Shown: positions 44,415-55,670, counted from the stretch's first letter. The stretch is 64,000 bases of DNA from Streptomyces sp. F001 (GCF_004187715.1 NZ_QZWF01000012.1:130926-194925); one strand, 5' to 3'. The notes: generated by a model not told the origin, from the sequence alone. Program-made: numbers and translations.

Positions 44415-45749
44415 TCAGATGCGGGCGAAGGCCTGCTCGATGATGTCGAGGCCCTCGTTCAGCAGGTCCTCGCCGATCACCAGCGGAGGCAGGAAGCGCA
44501 GCACGTTGCCGTAGGTGCCACAGGTCAGGACCAGCAGTCCCTCGGCGTGGCAGGCCTTGGCGAGTGCGGCGGTGGCCTCCGGGTCGGGCTCCTTGGTCGT
44601 ACGGTCCTTGACCAGCTCGATGGCGATCATCGCGCCGCGGCCGCGGACGTCGCCGATGATGTCGAACTTCTCGGCCATGGCGGTGAGGCGGGCCTTCATG
44701 ACCGCCTCGATGTGCTTCGCCCTGGCGTTGAGGTCGAGCTCCTTCATCGTCTCGATCGAGCCGAGTGCGCCGGCGCAGGCGACCGGGTTGCCACCGTACG
44801 TACCGCCCAGGCCGCCCGCGTGCGCGGCGTCCATGATCTCGGCGCGACCGGTGACGGCGGCCAGCGGCAGACCGCCCGCGATGCCCTTGGCGGTGGTGAT
44901 CAGGTCCGGGACGATGCCCTCGTCCTCGCAGGCGAACCACTGACCGGTACGGCAGAAGCCGGACTGGATCTCGTCGGCGACGAAGACGATGCCGTTGTCG
45001 GCGGCGAACTGGCGGATCGCGGGGAGGAAGCCCTTGGCCGGCTCGATGAAGCCGCCCTCGCCGAGCACCGGCTCGATGATGATCGCGGCGATGTTGTCCG
45101 CGCCGACCTGCTTGGACATCTGGTCGATGGCCTGCGCGGCGGCCTCCGGGCCGGCGTTCTGAGGGCCGGTCGGCCAGCGGTAGCCGTACGCCACCGGCAC
45201 CCGGTAGACCTCGGGCGCGAACGGGCCGAAGCCGTGCTTGTACGGCATGTTCTTCGCGGTCAGCGCCATGGTGAGGTTCGTACGGCCGTGGTAGCCGTGG
45301 TCGAAGACGACGACGGCCTGGCGCTTGGTGTAGGCGCGCGCGATCTTGACGGCGTTCTCGACGGCCTCGGCGCCGGAGTTGAACAGCGCGGACTTCTTGG
45401 CGTGGTCACCGGGCGTCAGCTCGGCGAGGGCCTCGGCGACCTCGACGTACCCCTCGTACGGCGTGACCATGAAACAGGTGTGGGTGAAGTCGGCCAGCTG
45501 CGCGCTCGCCCGGCGTACGACGGCCTCGGCGGACGCGCCCACGGAGGTCACGGCGATGCCGGAACCGAAGTCGATCAGCCGGTTGCCGTCGACGTCCTCG
45601 ATGATGCCGCCGCCCGCGCGCGCGGTGAACACCGGCAGCACGGAGCCCACACCCTGGGCGACCGCGGCGGTACGGCGGGCCTGCAGTTCCTGCGACTTCG
45701 GGCCGGGGATGGCGGTGACGACGCGGCGCTCCTGCGGGATTGCGGTCAT
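44415..45749 (-). CDS. gabT: 4-aminobutyrate (GABA) aminotransferase
   Basis: PLP enzyme moving the amino group of GABA to 2-oxoglutarate, giving succinic semialdehyde. It is 444 aa from the ATG at 45749 (GGGAG site). Class III motifs: FNSGAEAVENAVKIARAY, DHGYHGRTNLTMALT, EPVLGEGGFIEPAKGFL, FVADEIQSGFCRTG, TTAKGIAGGLPLA (Schiff-base Lys). The GabT-specific tail GLLVLTCGTYGNVLRFLPPL is present. In S. coelicolor the corresponding gene (SCO5676 as I recall) is annotated gabT. Its partner dehydrogenase lies at 50006-51451. Confidence 0.95.
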   Translation of the reverse strand: MTAIPQERRVVTAIPGPKSQELQARRTAAVAQGVGSVLPVFTARAGGGIIEDVDGNRLIDFGSGIAVTSVGASAEAVVRRASAQLADFTHTCFMVTPYEGYVEVAEALAELTPGDHAKKSALFNSGAEAVENAVKIARAYTKRQAVVVFDHGYHGRTNLTMALTAKNMPYKHGFGPFAPEVYRVPVAYGYRWPTGPQNAGPEAAAQAIDQMSKQVGADNIAAIIIEPVLGEGGFIEPAKGFLPAIRQFAADNGIVFVADEIQSGFCRTGQWFACEDEGIVPDLITTAKGIAGGLPLAAVTGRAEIMDAAHAGGLGGTYGGNPVACAGALGSIETMKELDLNARAKHIEAVMKARLTAMAEKFDIIGDVRGRGAMIAIELVKDRTTKEPDPEATAALAKACHAEGLLVLTCGTYGNVLRFLPPLVIGEDLLNEGLDIIEQAFARI

Positions 45750-45781
45750 GAGGGCTCCCTGATGATCTTGCGTACCGGGCA

Positions 45782-45805
45782 TTCCGGGTGAACCGGAAGT
45801 TCCGG
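45782..45805. promoter_or_regulatory. Triple TTCCGG half-site array upstream of gabT
   Basis: TTCCGG (45782-45787), CCGGAA (45793-45798) and TTCCGG (45800-45805) give two overlapping inverted repeats, 33-56 bases upstream of the gabT ATG. It fits a regulator operator, perhaps for PucR or another GABA-responsive protein. Confidence 0.5.
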
Positions 45806-46034
45806 GTGGGGATTTTCGGACGCTTGCCTTCTTTCTTCGCAGGCTAGAGCCGTGGATCGGACCTGGGCATGCTCCATGTGGGCGTTGTCGCCGGAACGGG
45901 TTGTCCGTGGTGGACATGGCGCGCCGCGAACACATCACCGCAGGCCCGGCCGCGTAAGCGGTGAACTCCCCTTGGGAGGGCGTTAGATTGACTCGCTGAT
46001 GGTGGACGGAGCGGCTGGTCAGGGGGCAGGAGCG

Positions 46035-48150
46035 ATGGACAGCGACGGGACGCGGGACACGCGGGGTACGCATGCGAATCCTGTGCCCCGGCCGGCGATG
46101 CCGCCGGATCCGCCCGCGGTACCACCGCGGCCGACACGCGCGCCGGCGCAGCCGGACGGGTCGGCCTTCCTTGCGTGGCTGCGCACCGCGCGGCCGGAGG
46201 CGGCGCCCGGAGTCTGGCGGTTCGGGCATCAACCCCGGCCGGAGGAGGAGCCCGAGCAGATTCCGGCTCGGCAGTTGCTGAGCGGGGCGTTGATCGCGTT
46301 TCTGGTCGGGTGGCTGATCTGGTCGCTGCTGTGGAACGGCTACCTCGGCGGCTGGTGGCTGCTGCCCCTGTACGCGATGATCCCCGACTCCTGGGCGCAG
46401 CCGCACAGCTTCGGCGCCGTCGTGGCCGTCTACGCCTACTACGTGATCATCGCGCTGATCATCATGATCGGCGTGGGCCGGCTCGGCCGGTGGAGCGAGA
46501 TCTGGCGGCGCTACGGCCCGCCCGCCTGGCGCCGCACCCCGACCCGGCGAGTCAGCGGCCGCCCCCCCCGAACAGGACCCCGCCGAGTGGCCCGCGCTGC
46601 GCGCCGCCGGTGCCGTCGACGCCGCCGAGCGGCTCGCCGCCGACGCCCGCACCGGGCTGATGCGGGACGTCGACCACGCCCGGATCGCCCGCGCCTGGCA
46701 GGGCGTACGCAGCGGCCGGCACAGTCTCGCCACCTTCACCGGCGCGGTCCTCAAGGACGGCGCCGCCGCCTGCCTGCACCCCTCCGGCGAACGCGACCTG
46801 CCGACCCGGCTCGTCCGCCACGACCTGCTCACCGGCCAGGTCCGGCTCGGCACGACCGCCGACGATGCGCGCAACCCGTACGCCTACCGCGGCACCGGCC
46901 TCGCCCTCGGCCCCGACCTGCTCGGCACCTCACTCCTTGCCGTCGGCCCGGCCGGCTCCGGCAAGACCGGCACCGTCGTGCGCCCGCTCGCCGAGTCGCT
47001 GTGCCTGCAGGCGCTCGCCGGCCGGGCCGCCGTCGTCGTGGTCGGCGCGGCGGGCGCGGGGCTCGGTCCGGCCGAGGCGTACGACGTCGTCGTACGGATC
47101 GGGAACCCGGAGTCCGTGTACGACCTCGACCTGTACGGCGGCACCACCGACCCCGACGAGGCCGCGGCCGTGCTGGCCGAGGCGCTGGTCGGGGACCTCG
47201 CCGACCCGCACCCGGGCAGCGACAGCCGCCGCTCCACGACGGTCCTGGCGCAGCTCCTCGGACCGTTCCGCGCGGTCCACGACCGCTTCCCCTCCGTACC
47301 CGAGCTGCGGCAGCTGCTCGACGGCGCGCCCGGACCGCTCGCCGCACTGCGTACCGCCCTCCAGGACGCCGGGCAGGAGTCGCTGCTGCGGGAACTCGAC
47401 GCGCGGGAGCGGCAGATGGGCCACCCCGGTGATGTGGGCGGGGTGCTGGCCGACCGGGTGGCGCTGCTCGACCGGCCCGCTTTCGCGGGTTTCTTCGACA
47501 CGTCCGGGCAGTCGCGGCCGTTCTCGCTGAAGGCCCTCGACCACCCGGTGCGGGTGCGCATCGACCTGCCCGAGCGGGGCCATGCGGACGCCTCGCGGAT
47601 GCTGGCGCGGCTGGTGCTGGCGCAGTTCACGGCGAGCGTGCCCGCACGGGAGGACCGTTCGCTGTTCGCCTGCCTGATTCTGGACGACGCGACGGGCGTG
47701 GTCACGCCGGAGGCTGTACGGGGCATCCAGCGGCTGCGGTCGGCGGGCGCGGGCGCCGTGCTGACCCTGCGCACCCTCGACGACGTACCGCGCCCGCTGC
47801 GCGGCCCCCTGCTCGGCGCCACCGGATGCCGGGTGGCGCTGTCCGGCCTCACCCCCTGGGACGGGCAGGACTTCGCCGAGGTGTGGGGCAAGGAGTGGAC
47901 GGAGACGCGGGACGTCACCGACCGGCAGATCATCGCCGAGACGCCGGCGGGCAAGGCCGTGCACATGCTGCGCCGGGTCATCACCGGAAAGGCGCCGACC
48001 GCGCGGGCGGTCACCGTCCGCCAGGTCGAGCGGGAGCGGTGGTCGGCGTCCGAGCTCGCACACGGGGTGCCGCCGGGGCATGCGGTGCTGTCGCTGACGA
48101 ACGTGAAGGGGGAGCACGCGCCGCCTCTGCTGGTGGATCTGCGCGACTGA
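46035..48150 (+). pseudogene. TraD/TraG-like membrane ATPase, frameshift at a C8 run
   Basis: The N-terminal part (ATG 46035, MDSDGTRDTRGTHANP; two membrane helices LIAFLVGWLIWSLLWNGY and FGAVVAVYAYYVIIALIIMI) reads through to about 46565. The remainder continues one frame later: EQDPAEWPALRAAG, then the P-loop LAVGPAGSGKTGTVV, LILDDATGVVTPEAVRGIQRL (Walker B region) and VEWGKEW-like end. The switch falls at eight C (46562-46569), where seven would restore one frame of about 705 aa. Related Streptomyces proteins are intact in my recollection. The protein resembles conjugative coupling ATPases although no transfer genes are near. ATG 45999 is an alternative start. Confidence 0.78.
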
Positions 48151-48222
48151 GGTTTTTCACGGGCAGCGGGACCGTACGGTGAGGCAGAATCGACACAGGT
48201 CGTTCATACGTGGCGGCCAAAA

Positions 48223-48235
48223 GATCACAATGATC
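48223..48235. promoter_or_regulatory. Small inverted repeat before the PucR gene
   Basis: GATCA (48223-48227) and TGATC (48231-48235) around CAA, 44 bases before the ATG. Possible autoregulatory site; short enough to be chance. Confidence 0.25.
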
Positions 48236-48278
48236 ATCCGATCTCCTGACCACAACCGCAGACCGACCTGAAGGCCCC

Positions 48279-49860
48279 ATGCCCCCGACGCTCGCCTCCC
48301 TCGTCCACCACTCCGCGCTCAAACTCACCGTGCGGGCGGGCGAGGACCGCCTCGACGTGCCCGTCCGCTGGGCGCACTCCAGCGAGCTTGCCGACCCCGT
48401 CCCGTACATGGAGGGCGGGGAACTGCTGCTGATCACCGCGCTGAAGCTGGACGCGGAGGACCCGGAGACGATGCGCCGCTATGTGAAGCGGCTGGTCGGA
48501 GCGGGGGTCGTCGGGCTGGGCTTCGCCGTCGGGGTCAACTACGAGGAGACGCCCAAGGCCCTCGTCGACGCGGCGCAGGAGGAGGGGCTGCCGCTCCTCG
48601 AAGTCCCCCGCCGCACACCCTTCCTCGCCATCACCAAGGCGGTGTCGGCCGCCATCGCCGCCGACCAGTACCGGGCGGTCACCGCGGGCTTCGCCGCCCA
48701 GCGGGAGCTCACCCGGCAGGCGCTCACCGACGGTCCGGAGGGGCTGCTCGCCGGGCTCGCCGCCCAGGTCGACGGGTGGGCGGCGCTGTTCGACGCCTCG
48801 GGTGCCGTCGTCGCCGCCGCGCCGGAGTGGGCCGCCCGCCGGGCCGCCCGCCTCACCGCCGACGTGGAACGACTGCGCGAGCGCCCCGCGCCGGCGAGTG
48901 CTGTGGTCGGCGGACCCGAGCACGAGGACCGCGTCGAGCTGCACACCATCGGCACCGGCCGCCGCCCCCGCGCCGCCCTCGCCGTCGGCACGGCCGCGGC
49001 CCTCGGCACCGCCGAGCGCTACGCCCTCCACTCGGCCATCGCCCTGCTCACCCTGACCACCGAGCGCTCCCGTTCCCTGCAGGCCGCCGAGCAGCGGATC
49101 GGCGCGGCCGTGCTGCGCATGCTGCTCGCCGGGCAGCCGGACCACGCCCGTGGCGTCGCCGGTGACCTGTACGGCGGCCTCCTCGACGCCCCGTTCCGGA
49201 TCGTCGTGGCCGAGTGCCCGTCCGGGCAGGCGGGCCTCGCCGGGATCGCCGAGGCCGTGGAGGCGGCCGCTGCCCGATCGGGGGAGGCGGTGCTGGTCGT
49301 TCCCGAAAGCGAGCGGGAGCGGCTGGTGGTGCTGGCCGCGGACGGGGGCGCGGCGGTCGAGGCCTGCGGGGAGTACGCGACCGGTCGGGAGCGGCGCGGC
49401 GGGGCAGGAACAGGCGGTGGGGGAGGAGGACGACCTGGTCGTCGGCCTGTCGGCGCCGGCCGGGCCGATCGCCGCGGCGGCCGCGTACAAGCAGGCCGAG
49501 CAGGCCCTGTCGGTCGCCCGGCGCCGGGGCCGGGTCCTCGTCGAGCACGAGCAGCTCGCGGCGGGCTCGGTCCTGCCGCTGCTCGCCGACGACGCGGTGC
49601 GCGCCTTCGCCGACGGTCTGCTCCGTGCCCTGCACGAGCACGACGCCACCGGCCGCGGCGATCTGGTCGCCTCTCTGCGGGCCTGGCTCTCCCGGCACGG
49701 CCAGTGGGACGCGGCCGCCGCCGACCTGGGCGTCCACCGGCACACCCTGCGCTACCGGATGCGGCGCGTGGAGGAGATCCTCGGCCGGTCCCTGGACGAT
49801 CCGGACGTACGGATGGAGCTGTGGCTGGCGCTGAAGGCGACGTCACCCGAATCCTCCTAG
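48279..49860 (+). pseudogene. PucR-family transcriptional regulator, frameshifted in the linker
   Basis: Residues 1-120 form the PucR N-terminal domain (LASLVHHSALKLTVRAG; MEGGELLLITALKL), followed by a GGDEF-like middle region, in the frame of the ATG at 48279. After about 49381-49405 the coding continues one frame later: EEDDLVVGLSAPAGPIAAAA and the C-terminal HTH WDAAAADLGVHRHTLRYRMRRVEEIL to 49860. One extra base in the Gly-rich stretch would explain it. Intact length would be about 525 aa. In Corynebacterium glutamicum a PucR-type protein, GabR, activates GABA genes, and this one sits directly ahead of the semialdehyde dehydrogenase. Confidence 0.8.
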
Positions 49861-50005
49861 CCCCGGATCGGCCAAACCGGCGTACCCGCCTCCACCACTG
49901 CTACGAATCGGACAAGCGCCCCCGCGCCCGTGCCGCCCTACCGTGGACGACGACATACAAGAGCACCACCAGCCACCATCAACGCGGAAGGGCACGGGCC
50001 ACATC

Positions 50006-51451
<1,446 letters not shown>

Positions 51452-51467
51452 CGACATCCACGGTCCG

Positions 51468-51502
51468 ACGGCCGGAGCCTGCTGTGCGGGGGCTTCGGCC
51501 GT
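51468..51502. terminator. Terminator between convergent genes
   Basis: ACGGCCGGAGCC (51468-51479) pairs with GGCTTCGGCCGT (51491-51502), one pair being G-U. It is 16 bases after the dehydrogenase stop and before the leftward nucleotidyltransferase stop. Confidence 0.75.
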
Positions 51503-51536
51503 TGTCGTACACGCCCATTCCGACGTGCGGAAACAG

Positions 51537-52283
51537 TCAGGTGCCGTCGGCGGGATGGCCCGGGCGGGGGCGCATCAACCGCAGATCCTCGCCCCAGGCG
51601 TCCAGCGTGGACCCATGGCCGGCGTCCCGGGCCACTGCCTCAACCTGTGCGAAAAGCCGTCGCTGCACGTCCACGTCACCCGTGCCCGCGATCTGTCCGA
51701 TCGTGGCCAGCAACACGCCCGTGTTCCATTCCGGCAGAGGGAACCTTTCCAGCTCCCACTCCAGGTACTTGTTGTAGGGGCGCGGACGACGATCGAGGGC
51801 GAACAGCAGCTCCAGCAGGAAGCCGATGCTGTCGGCCGCGTCGAGGCGTGCGGCGAGCAGGTGGCCGTCGCGGGCGTTCTTCACCGACCGATAGAGGGAG
51901 TTGGCATAGGCGTCCAGCCAACCAGCTGCCGCTCGCGACGCCTCACCGATGTCGAGTCGTCCTTTGCCGGCGATGATCTTTGCGATCTCGCCGTCAAGTC
52001 TGTCGAGCAGGACACGGCCCCGAGCGAGGGCATACCGCTCCCAGCCACCGATCCTACGGAAGCTCTCCACCGTCGTGACCATGAGATCGAGCTCAGGGGA
52101 ACGATGACCATCGAGACCTGCGAGGTCGGTGTTCGCGTCGTCGGCGAGGATGACGTAGACATCGTGATCGGACTGCTTGGTGGCCATGCCGTCATGGGCC
52201 TGGGAGCCCTTGAGAACAAGCCCGACGACGTCCGGATCGGCGACGGCTCGGGCGACAAACGCTTCATAGGTCAGCGGCTGCAC
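51537..52283 (-). CDS. Nucleotidyltransferase-fold protein (MNT/aminoglycoside adenylyltransferase-like)
   Basis: About 248 aa from the GTG at 52283, which has TGGAG 8 bases upstream; ATG 52316 is the alternative. The pol-beta-type motif GS...DxD is seen as LKGSQAHDGMATKQSDHDVYV, with a second acidic strand SPELDLMV. The C-terminal half is helical (ARLDAADSIGFLLELLFAL). It could transfer nucleotides to a small molecule, or be an ADP-modifying domain. No partner HEPN or resistance gene is adjacent. Function not recognised further. Confidence 0.75.
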   Translation of the reverse strand: MQPLTYEAFVARAVADPDVVGLVLKGSQAHDGMATKQSDHDVYVILADDANTDLAGLDGHRSPELDLMVTTVESFRRIGGWERYALARGRVLLDRLDGEIAKIIAGKGRLDIGEASRAAAGWLDAYANSLYRSVKNARDGHLLAARLDAADSIGFLLELLFALDRRPRPYNKYLEWELERFPLPEWNTGVLLATIGQIAGTGDVDVQRRLFAQVEAVARDAGHGSTLDAWGEDLRLMRPRPGHPADGT

Positions 52284-52524
52284 GTGGTGATCTCCAGTCG
52301 GTTTGACGGTGGGCATGCCTTGCCGCCCTCGCCGTCACGCCGACAGCAGAAGGGCCGCTCCGTCTGCGGCAGCCATTGCGCCGCCGCCCTGAAGATCAAC
52401 GCACGTCCGGCACCATACCCAGCCGTGGCAGTTACCGGCAGCCTCTTTTCTCCGGGGTCCTCTGTCTAATGGGAACCATTTTCATGTACGGTGGGGTTCT
52501 GGCGACGCGAGCTCGCCGTCCCCG

Positions 52525-52564
52525 AAGGGGCCCGGCACCGATGCCTTCCGGTGCCGGGCCCCTT
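52525..52564. terminator. Perfect 16-bp hairpin terminator after GH3
   Basis: AAGGGGCCCGGCACCG (52525-52540) and CGGTGCCGGGCCCCTT (52549-52564), 8-base loop, then TCTCTG. It lies 25 bases beyond the GH3 stop on the leftward strand; the AA/TT ends make it a classic intrinsic terminator. Confidence 0.9.
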
Positions 52565-52589
52565 CTCTGTGTCGGCCTCGTCCGGATCC

Positions 52590-55409
52590 TCAACCGGAGA
52601 AGCCGACGTGCGCGAGCCGTAGGGGGCCGCGCAGTCTGAGGTGGACGTCGTGTACGCCCTCGGCGACGATGCCGGCGTCCACGGCGGTGTAGTCGTACGG
52701 GCCCGAGGGGGGTGTCTGCAAAGTCGCCAGGGTCGGTCCGCCGTCCAGGGACAGCTCGATCGTGCCCTCGCCCGCCACCCGGACGGTCACCTCCGTCACA
52801 CCGGGCCCGAAGTCGCAGGCGTGATAGATCAGTTCGCCGGTCCCGCCCGCCACTGGAGTCACCGCGTCGCCGGATGTCTTCGTCCGGTCGACGATCTCGG
52901 TGCCGCTCTGCTCGTCGAAGTCGGCCGCGTCCAAACCGAGTTCGGTGACCCGGCGTGGTGCGGCGGGCTCGCCGGTGAGCGTCACGGTCGTGCGAAGACG
53001 GATGTCCTCGCTGGAGGCGCCGACCAGGATGTCGTACGGGCCGGGCTCCAGGCGCCACCGGCCGTGGGCGACGTCCCAGAACTCGAAGGCGGTCAGCGGT
53101 AGTTCGAAGGTCAGGTGCGTCGTCGCACCGGGGGCCAGGGTGATCCGCCGGTGCCCGAGCAGCTCGCGGCGCGGCCGGACCACCGACGGGTCGGCGGCAC
53201 GCGCGTACAGCTGGGTGACCTCGTCGGCGGTCACGTCGCCGGTGTTGGTGACGGTGAACGAGATGTGGGCGGTGTCGCCCTCGACGTGGGCCTGTACGTC
53301 CGCGTACGAGAAGGACGCGTAGGACAGGCCGTGGCCGAAGGGGAACAGTGGTGTGCCCTCGAAGTAGAGGTACGTCTGCCGGCCGCCGATCACGTCGTAG
53401 TCGAGGAGGTCGGGCAGGTCGGCGTCGTCGGCGTACCAGGTCTGCGGCAGGCGTCCGGCGGGGGAGACGTCGCCGGCCAGGACGCGGGCGAGGGCGGTGC
53501 CGGCGGCCTGGCCGCCGTGCGCTGTCCAGAGCACGGCCGAGAGGCGGCCCGGGGCGATCGCGTACGGGTAGGCGGAGACCAGCGTCAGCACCGTGCGCGG
53601 GTTGGCCGTGCGGGCGGCGCGCAGCAGGCGTTCCTGGTGGGCGGGCAGTCGCAGCGTCGTGCGGTCTTCCGTCTCGCGGCCGTTGATGTGGGGGTCGTTG
53701 CCCGCGATCACCAGGACCACGTCCGCCTCCGCGGCGGCCCGCGCCACCGCCTCCTCGCCGCGCTCGACGACGACCAGTTCGAAGATCTCCGGGTTCTCCT
53801 CGGCAACCTTCACGCCGTCGGCGGCGACAGAGACGGGGTGGCCCGTGCCCAGGTGCCTGAGGAGGTGACCGTTCTCGTGGGGTTCCAGGCGGAATGTCTC
53901 CTGGATGATCCAGCCGCCGGGCTGGTCGGCGGAAGCGCGCAGGTAGCCGTCGTCCGCGACGGAGAGGTAGCGGCCGTCCGGCGCGCGCAGGGTGAGGATG
54001 TCCTCGCCCCAGTCGACGAGGGCGAACTCCGTGCCGGTGGCGTCGGTGGTCAGCGGCGGGAGGTCGGTGCGGCCGGCGAGCAGCGCCGGGTCGAGGGCGC
54101 CCTCGGCGCCGCGGACCTGGTCGTCGGCCTCCTCGGCGGGCGGCACATGGAGGAAGGTGCCGTCGCCCGTCCTGAGCAGCACCCAGTCCACGCCCTCAGC
54201 GAACTGCACACGCTCGGCGCCGAACCGCTCGTACAGGCCCTCCAGAGGTGTGGACCGGTGCAGGAGGGTGCCGCTGTACCAGTCGAGCTTGCACTCGTCG
54301 GCGAGCAGACCGACGACCGCGATGCGGGTGTCGGGGGCCAGCGGGAGCAGACCGTCGTTCCGGAGCAGGACGATCGCCTGCTCGGCGGCCTCCTGGGCGA
54401 GCGCACGGTGCTCCGGGGTGTCGAAGGCGCCGGTTTCGTCGTATCCGTCGAACTCGCCGAGCCGGAAGCGGACCGCGAGTTGGCGGCGGACCGCGGAATC
54501 GATGTCGACCTCGGTCAACAGGCCCTGAGCCAGGGCGCCTTGGACCCGCACGATGATCTTCGTGCTGTCCGTGCCGTGGTCGGTGAAGCTGTCCACGCCG
54601 GCGAGCAGCGCGGCAGCGGTCGCCTCCTCGTGCGTGTCGTAGTAGTGCTCGAAGTCGACCAGGTTGGAGGGCGCGCCCGCGTCCGAGCAGACCAGCAGGT
54701 CCTCGTCGGTCCAGGTGCGCAGGTGCTCGCGCAGATAGGGCGAGACGTGGTTCGGGCGGCCGTTGACCAGGTTGTACGCCGGCATCACCCCGGCCACCGC
54801 GCCCGCTTCGACGGTCTCGCGGAAGGCCCGCAGGTCGTACTCGTGCAGCACGCGCGGGCGGACGGACGACGACGAAGTGGCCCGGTCCGTCTCGTTGTTG
54901 TGCGCGAGCCAGTGCTTGAGGACGGGCGCGGTGCGCCAGTACGTGGGGTGGTCGCCGCGCAGGCCGAGGGTGTAGGCGGTGGCGATCGCCGAGGTCAGCT
55001 TGGGGTCCTCGGAGTAGCCCTCCTCGTTACGGCCCCACAGCGGGTGGCGCAGCAGATTCACCGTCGGCGACCAGACGTTGAGGCCGACCCGCTCGTCCCG
55101 GGCACGCATCGCGCGCACCTCCTTGGACACCGCGTCGCCGACCCGGCGTACGAGGTCCGGATTCCAGGTCGCGCCCAGGCCCACCGCCTGCGGGAACACC
55201 GTCGCCGGGCCCATCCAGGCAACTCCGTGCAGCGCCTCCTGCCCGGTGCGGAAGGCTGCGATGCCGAGCCGTTCGACGGCGGGCGCGAACTGGTGCAGGA
55301 AGAAGACCTTTTCGTCGAGGGTGAGCCGCGACAGCAGATCGTCGATGCGCTTCGCGAACGGCAGGTGCGGATCACGGAAAGGCGGCGTAGGCGGCGTTTG
55401 TGCGGTCAC
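52590..55409 (-). CDS. Glycoside hydrolase family 3 beta-glycosidase with beta-trefoil insert
   Basis: 939 aa from the GTG at 55409 (AAGGGG site); the ATG at 55466 would overlap the operator. GH3 N-domain: WSPTVNLLRHPLWGRNEEGYSED, catalytic Asp in LVCSDAGAPSNL. C-domain: DVVLVIAGND and PYAIAPGRLSAVLWTAHGGQAAGTALA. Between them, about residues 440-570, a fascin/trefoil-like insert (LTLRAPDGRYLSVADDGYL, HLGTGHPVSVAADG) and after 800 a CBM-like tail. There is no signal peptide, so it acts on imported oligosaccharides, probably releasing glucose or xylose. It is divergent from the importer genes; LacI-type operators lie between. Confidence 0.92.
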   Translation of the reverse strand: MTAQTPPTPPFRDPHLPFAKRIDDLLSRLTLDEKVFFLHQFAPAVERLGIAAFRTGQEALHGVAWMGPATVFPQAVGLGATWNPDLVRRVGDAVSKEVRAMRARDERVGLNVWSPTVNLLRHPLWGRNEEGYSEDPKLTSAIATAYTLGLRGDHPTYWRTAPVLKHWLAHNNETDRATSSSSVRPRVLHEYDLRAFRETVEAGAVAGVMPAYNLVNGRPNHVSPYLREHLRTWTDEDLLVCSDAGAPSNLVDFEHYYDTHEEATAAALLAGVDSFTDHGTDSTKIIVRVQGALAQGLLTEVDIDSAVRRQLAVRFRLGEFDGYDETGAFDTPEHRALAQEAAEQAIVLLRNDGLLPLAPDTRIAVVGLLADECKLDWYSGTLLHRSTPLEGLYERFGAERVQFAEGVDWVLLRTGDGTFLHVPPAEEADDQVRGAEGALDPALLAGRTDLPPLTTDATGTEFALVDWGEDILTLRAPDGRYLSVADDGYLRASADQPGGWIIQETFRLEPHENGHLLRHLGTGHPVSVAADGVKVAEENPEIFELVVVERGEEAVARAAAEADVVLVIAGNDPHINGRETEDRTTLRLPAHQERLLRAARTANPRTVLTLVSAYPYAIAPGRLSAVLWTAHGGQAAGTALARVLAGDVSPAGRLPQTWYADDADLPDLLDYDVIGGRQTYLYFEGTPLFPFGHGLSYASFSYADVQAHVEGDTAHISFTVTNTGDVTADEVTQLYARAADPSVVRPRRELLGHRRITLAPGATTHLTFELPLTAFEFWDVAHGRWRLEPGPYDILVGASSEDIRLRTTVTLTGEPAAPRRVTELGLDAADFDEQSGTEIVDRTKTSGDAVTPVAGGTGELIYHACDFGPGVTEVTVRVAGEGTIELSLDGGPTLATLQTPPSGPYDYTAVDAGIVAEGVHDVHLRLRGPLRLAHVGFSG

Positions 55410-55445
55410 GTGGGGTTCCCCTTGCGATGGAGCGGCGAGGCGCTT

Positions 55446-55459
55446 TCGAAGCGCTTCGA
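55446..55459. promoter_or_regulatory. LacI-type operator (GH3 side)
   Basis: Perfect 14-bp palindrome TCGAAGCGCTTCGA, same length and AGCGCT core as the known CebR box of Streptomyces (TGGGAGCGCTCCCA). It lies 37 bases before the GH3 start. Confidence 0.82.
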
Positions 55460-55627
55460 TGCTCATTCGGCATGCGGGCGGGTGTCAAGACACCTCGGGG
55501 CAACAACTCCGGCTCCCCGTCGACATTGCATGGCGCATATGAGGTCGGTTCGATACCCCAAACCTAGGAGGAATGTTGGGAGCGACCCTTGTGCACCCCC
55601 GGGTGTTCACTTAACCTCGCAGCAACA

Positions 55628-55641
55628 TCGAAGCGCTTCGA
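55628..55641. promoter_or_regulatory. LacI-type operator (transporter side)
   Basis: Identical 14-bp palindrome TCGAAGCGCTTCGA, 182 bases from the first and 149 bases before the transporter gene. The cognate LacI regulator is not in this window. Confidence 0.82.
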
Positions 55642-55670
55642 CGACGAGGGCTCTGCCGCCGGGAGGTGCG

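Noticed and set aside
43386..45791. 801-codon plus-strand open frame over PAP2 and gabT
   Set aside because: Runs antisense through two clear genes and an intergenic region; typical GC-rich artefact.
46035..48150. Integrated conjugative element
   Set aside because: No integrase, attachment repeats, replication or other transfer genes near the TraD-like ATPase.
55540..55570. tRNA T-loop-like GGTTCGATACC
   Set aside because: No acceptor, D or anticodon stems can be drawn around it.
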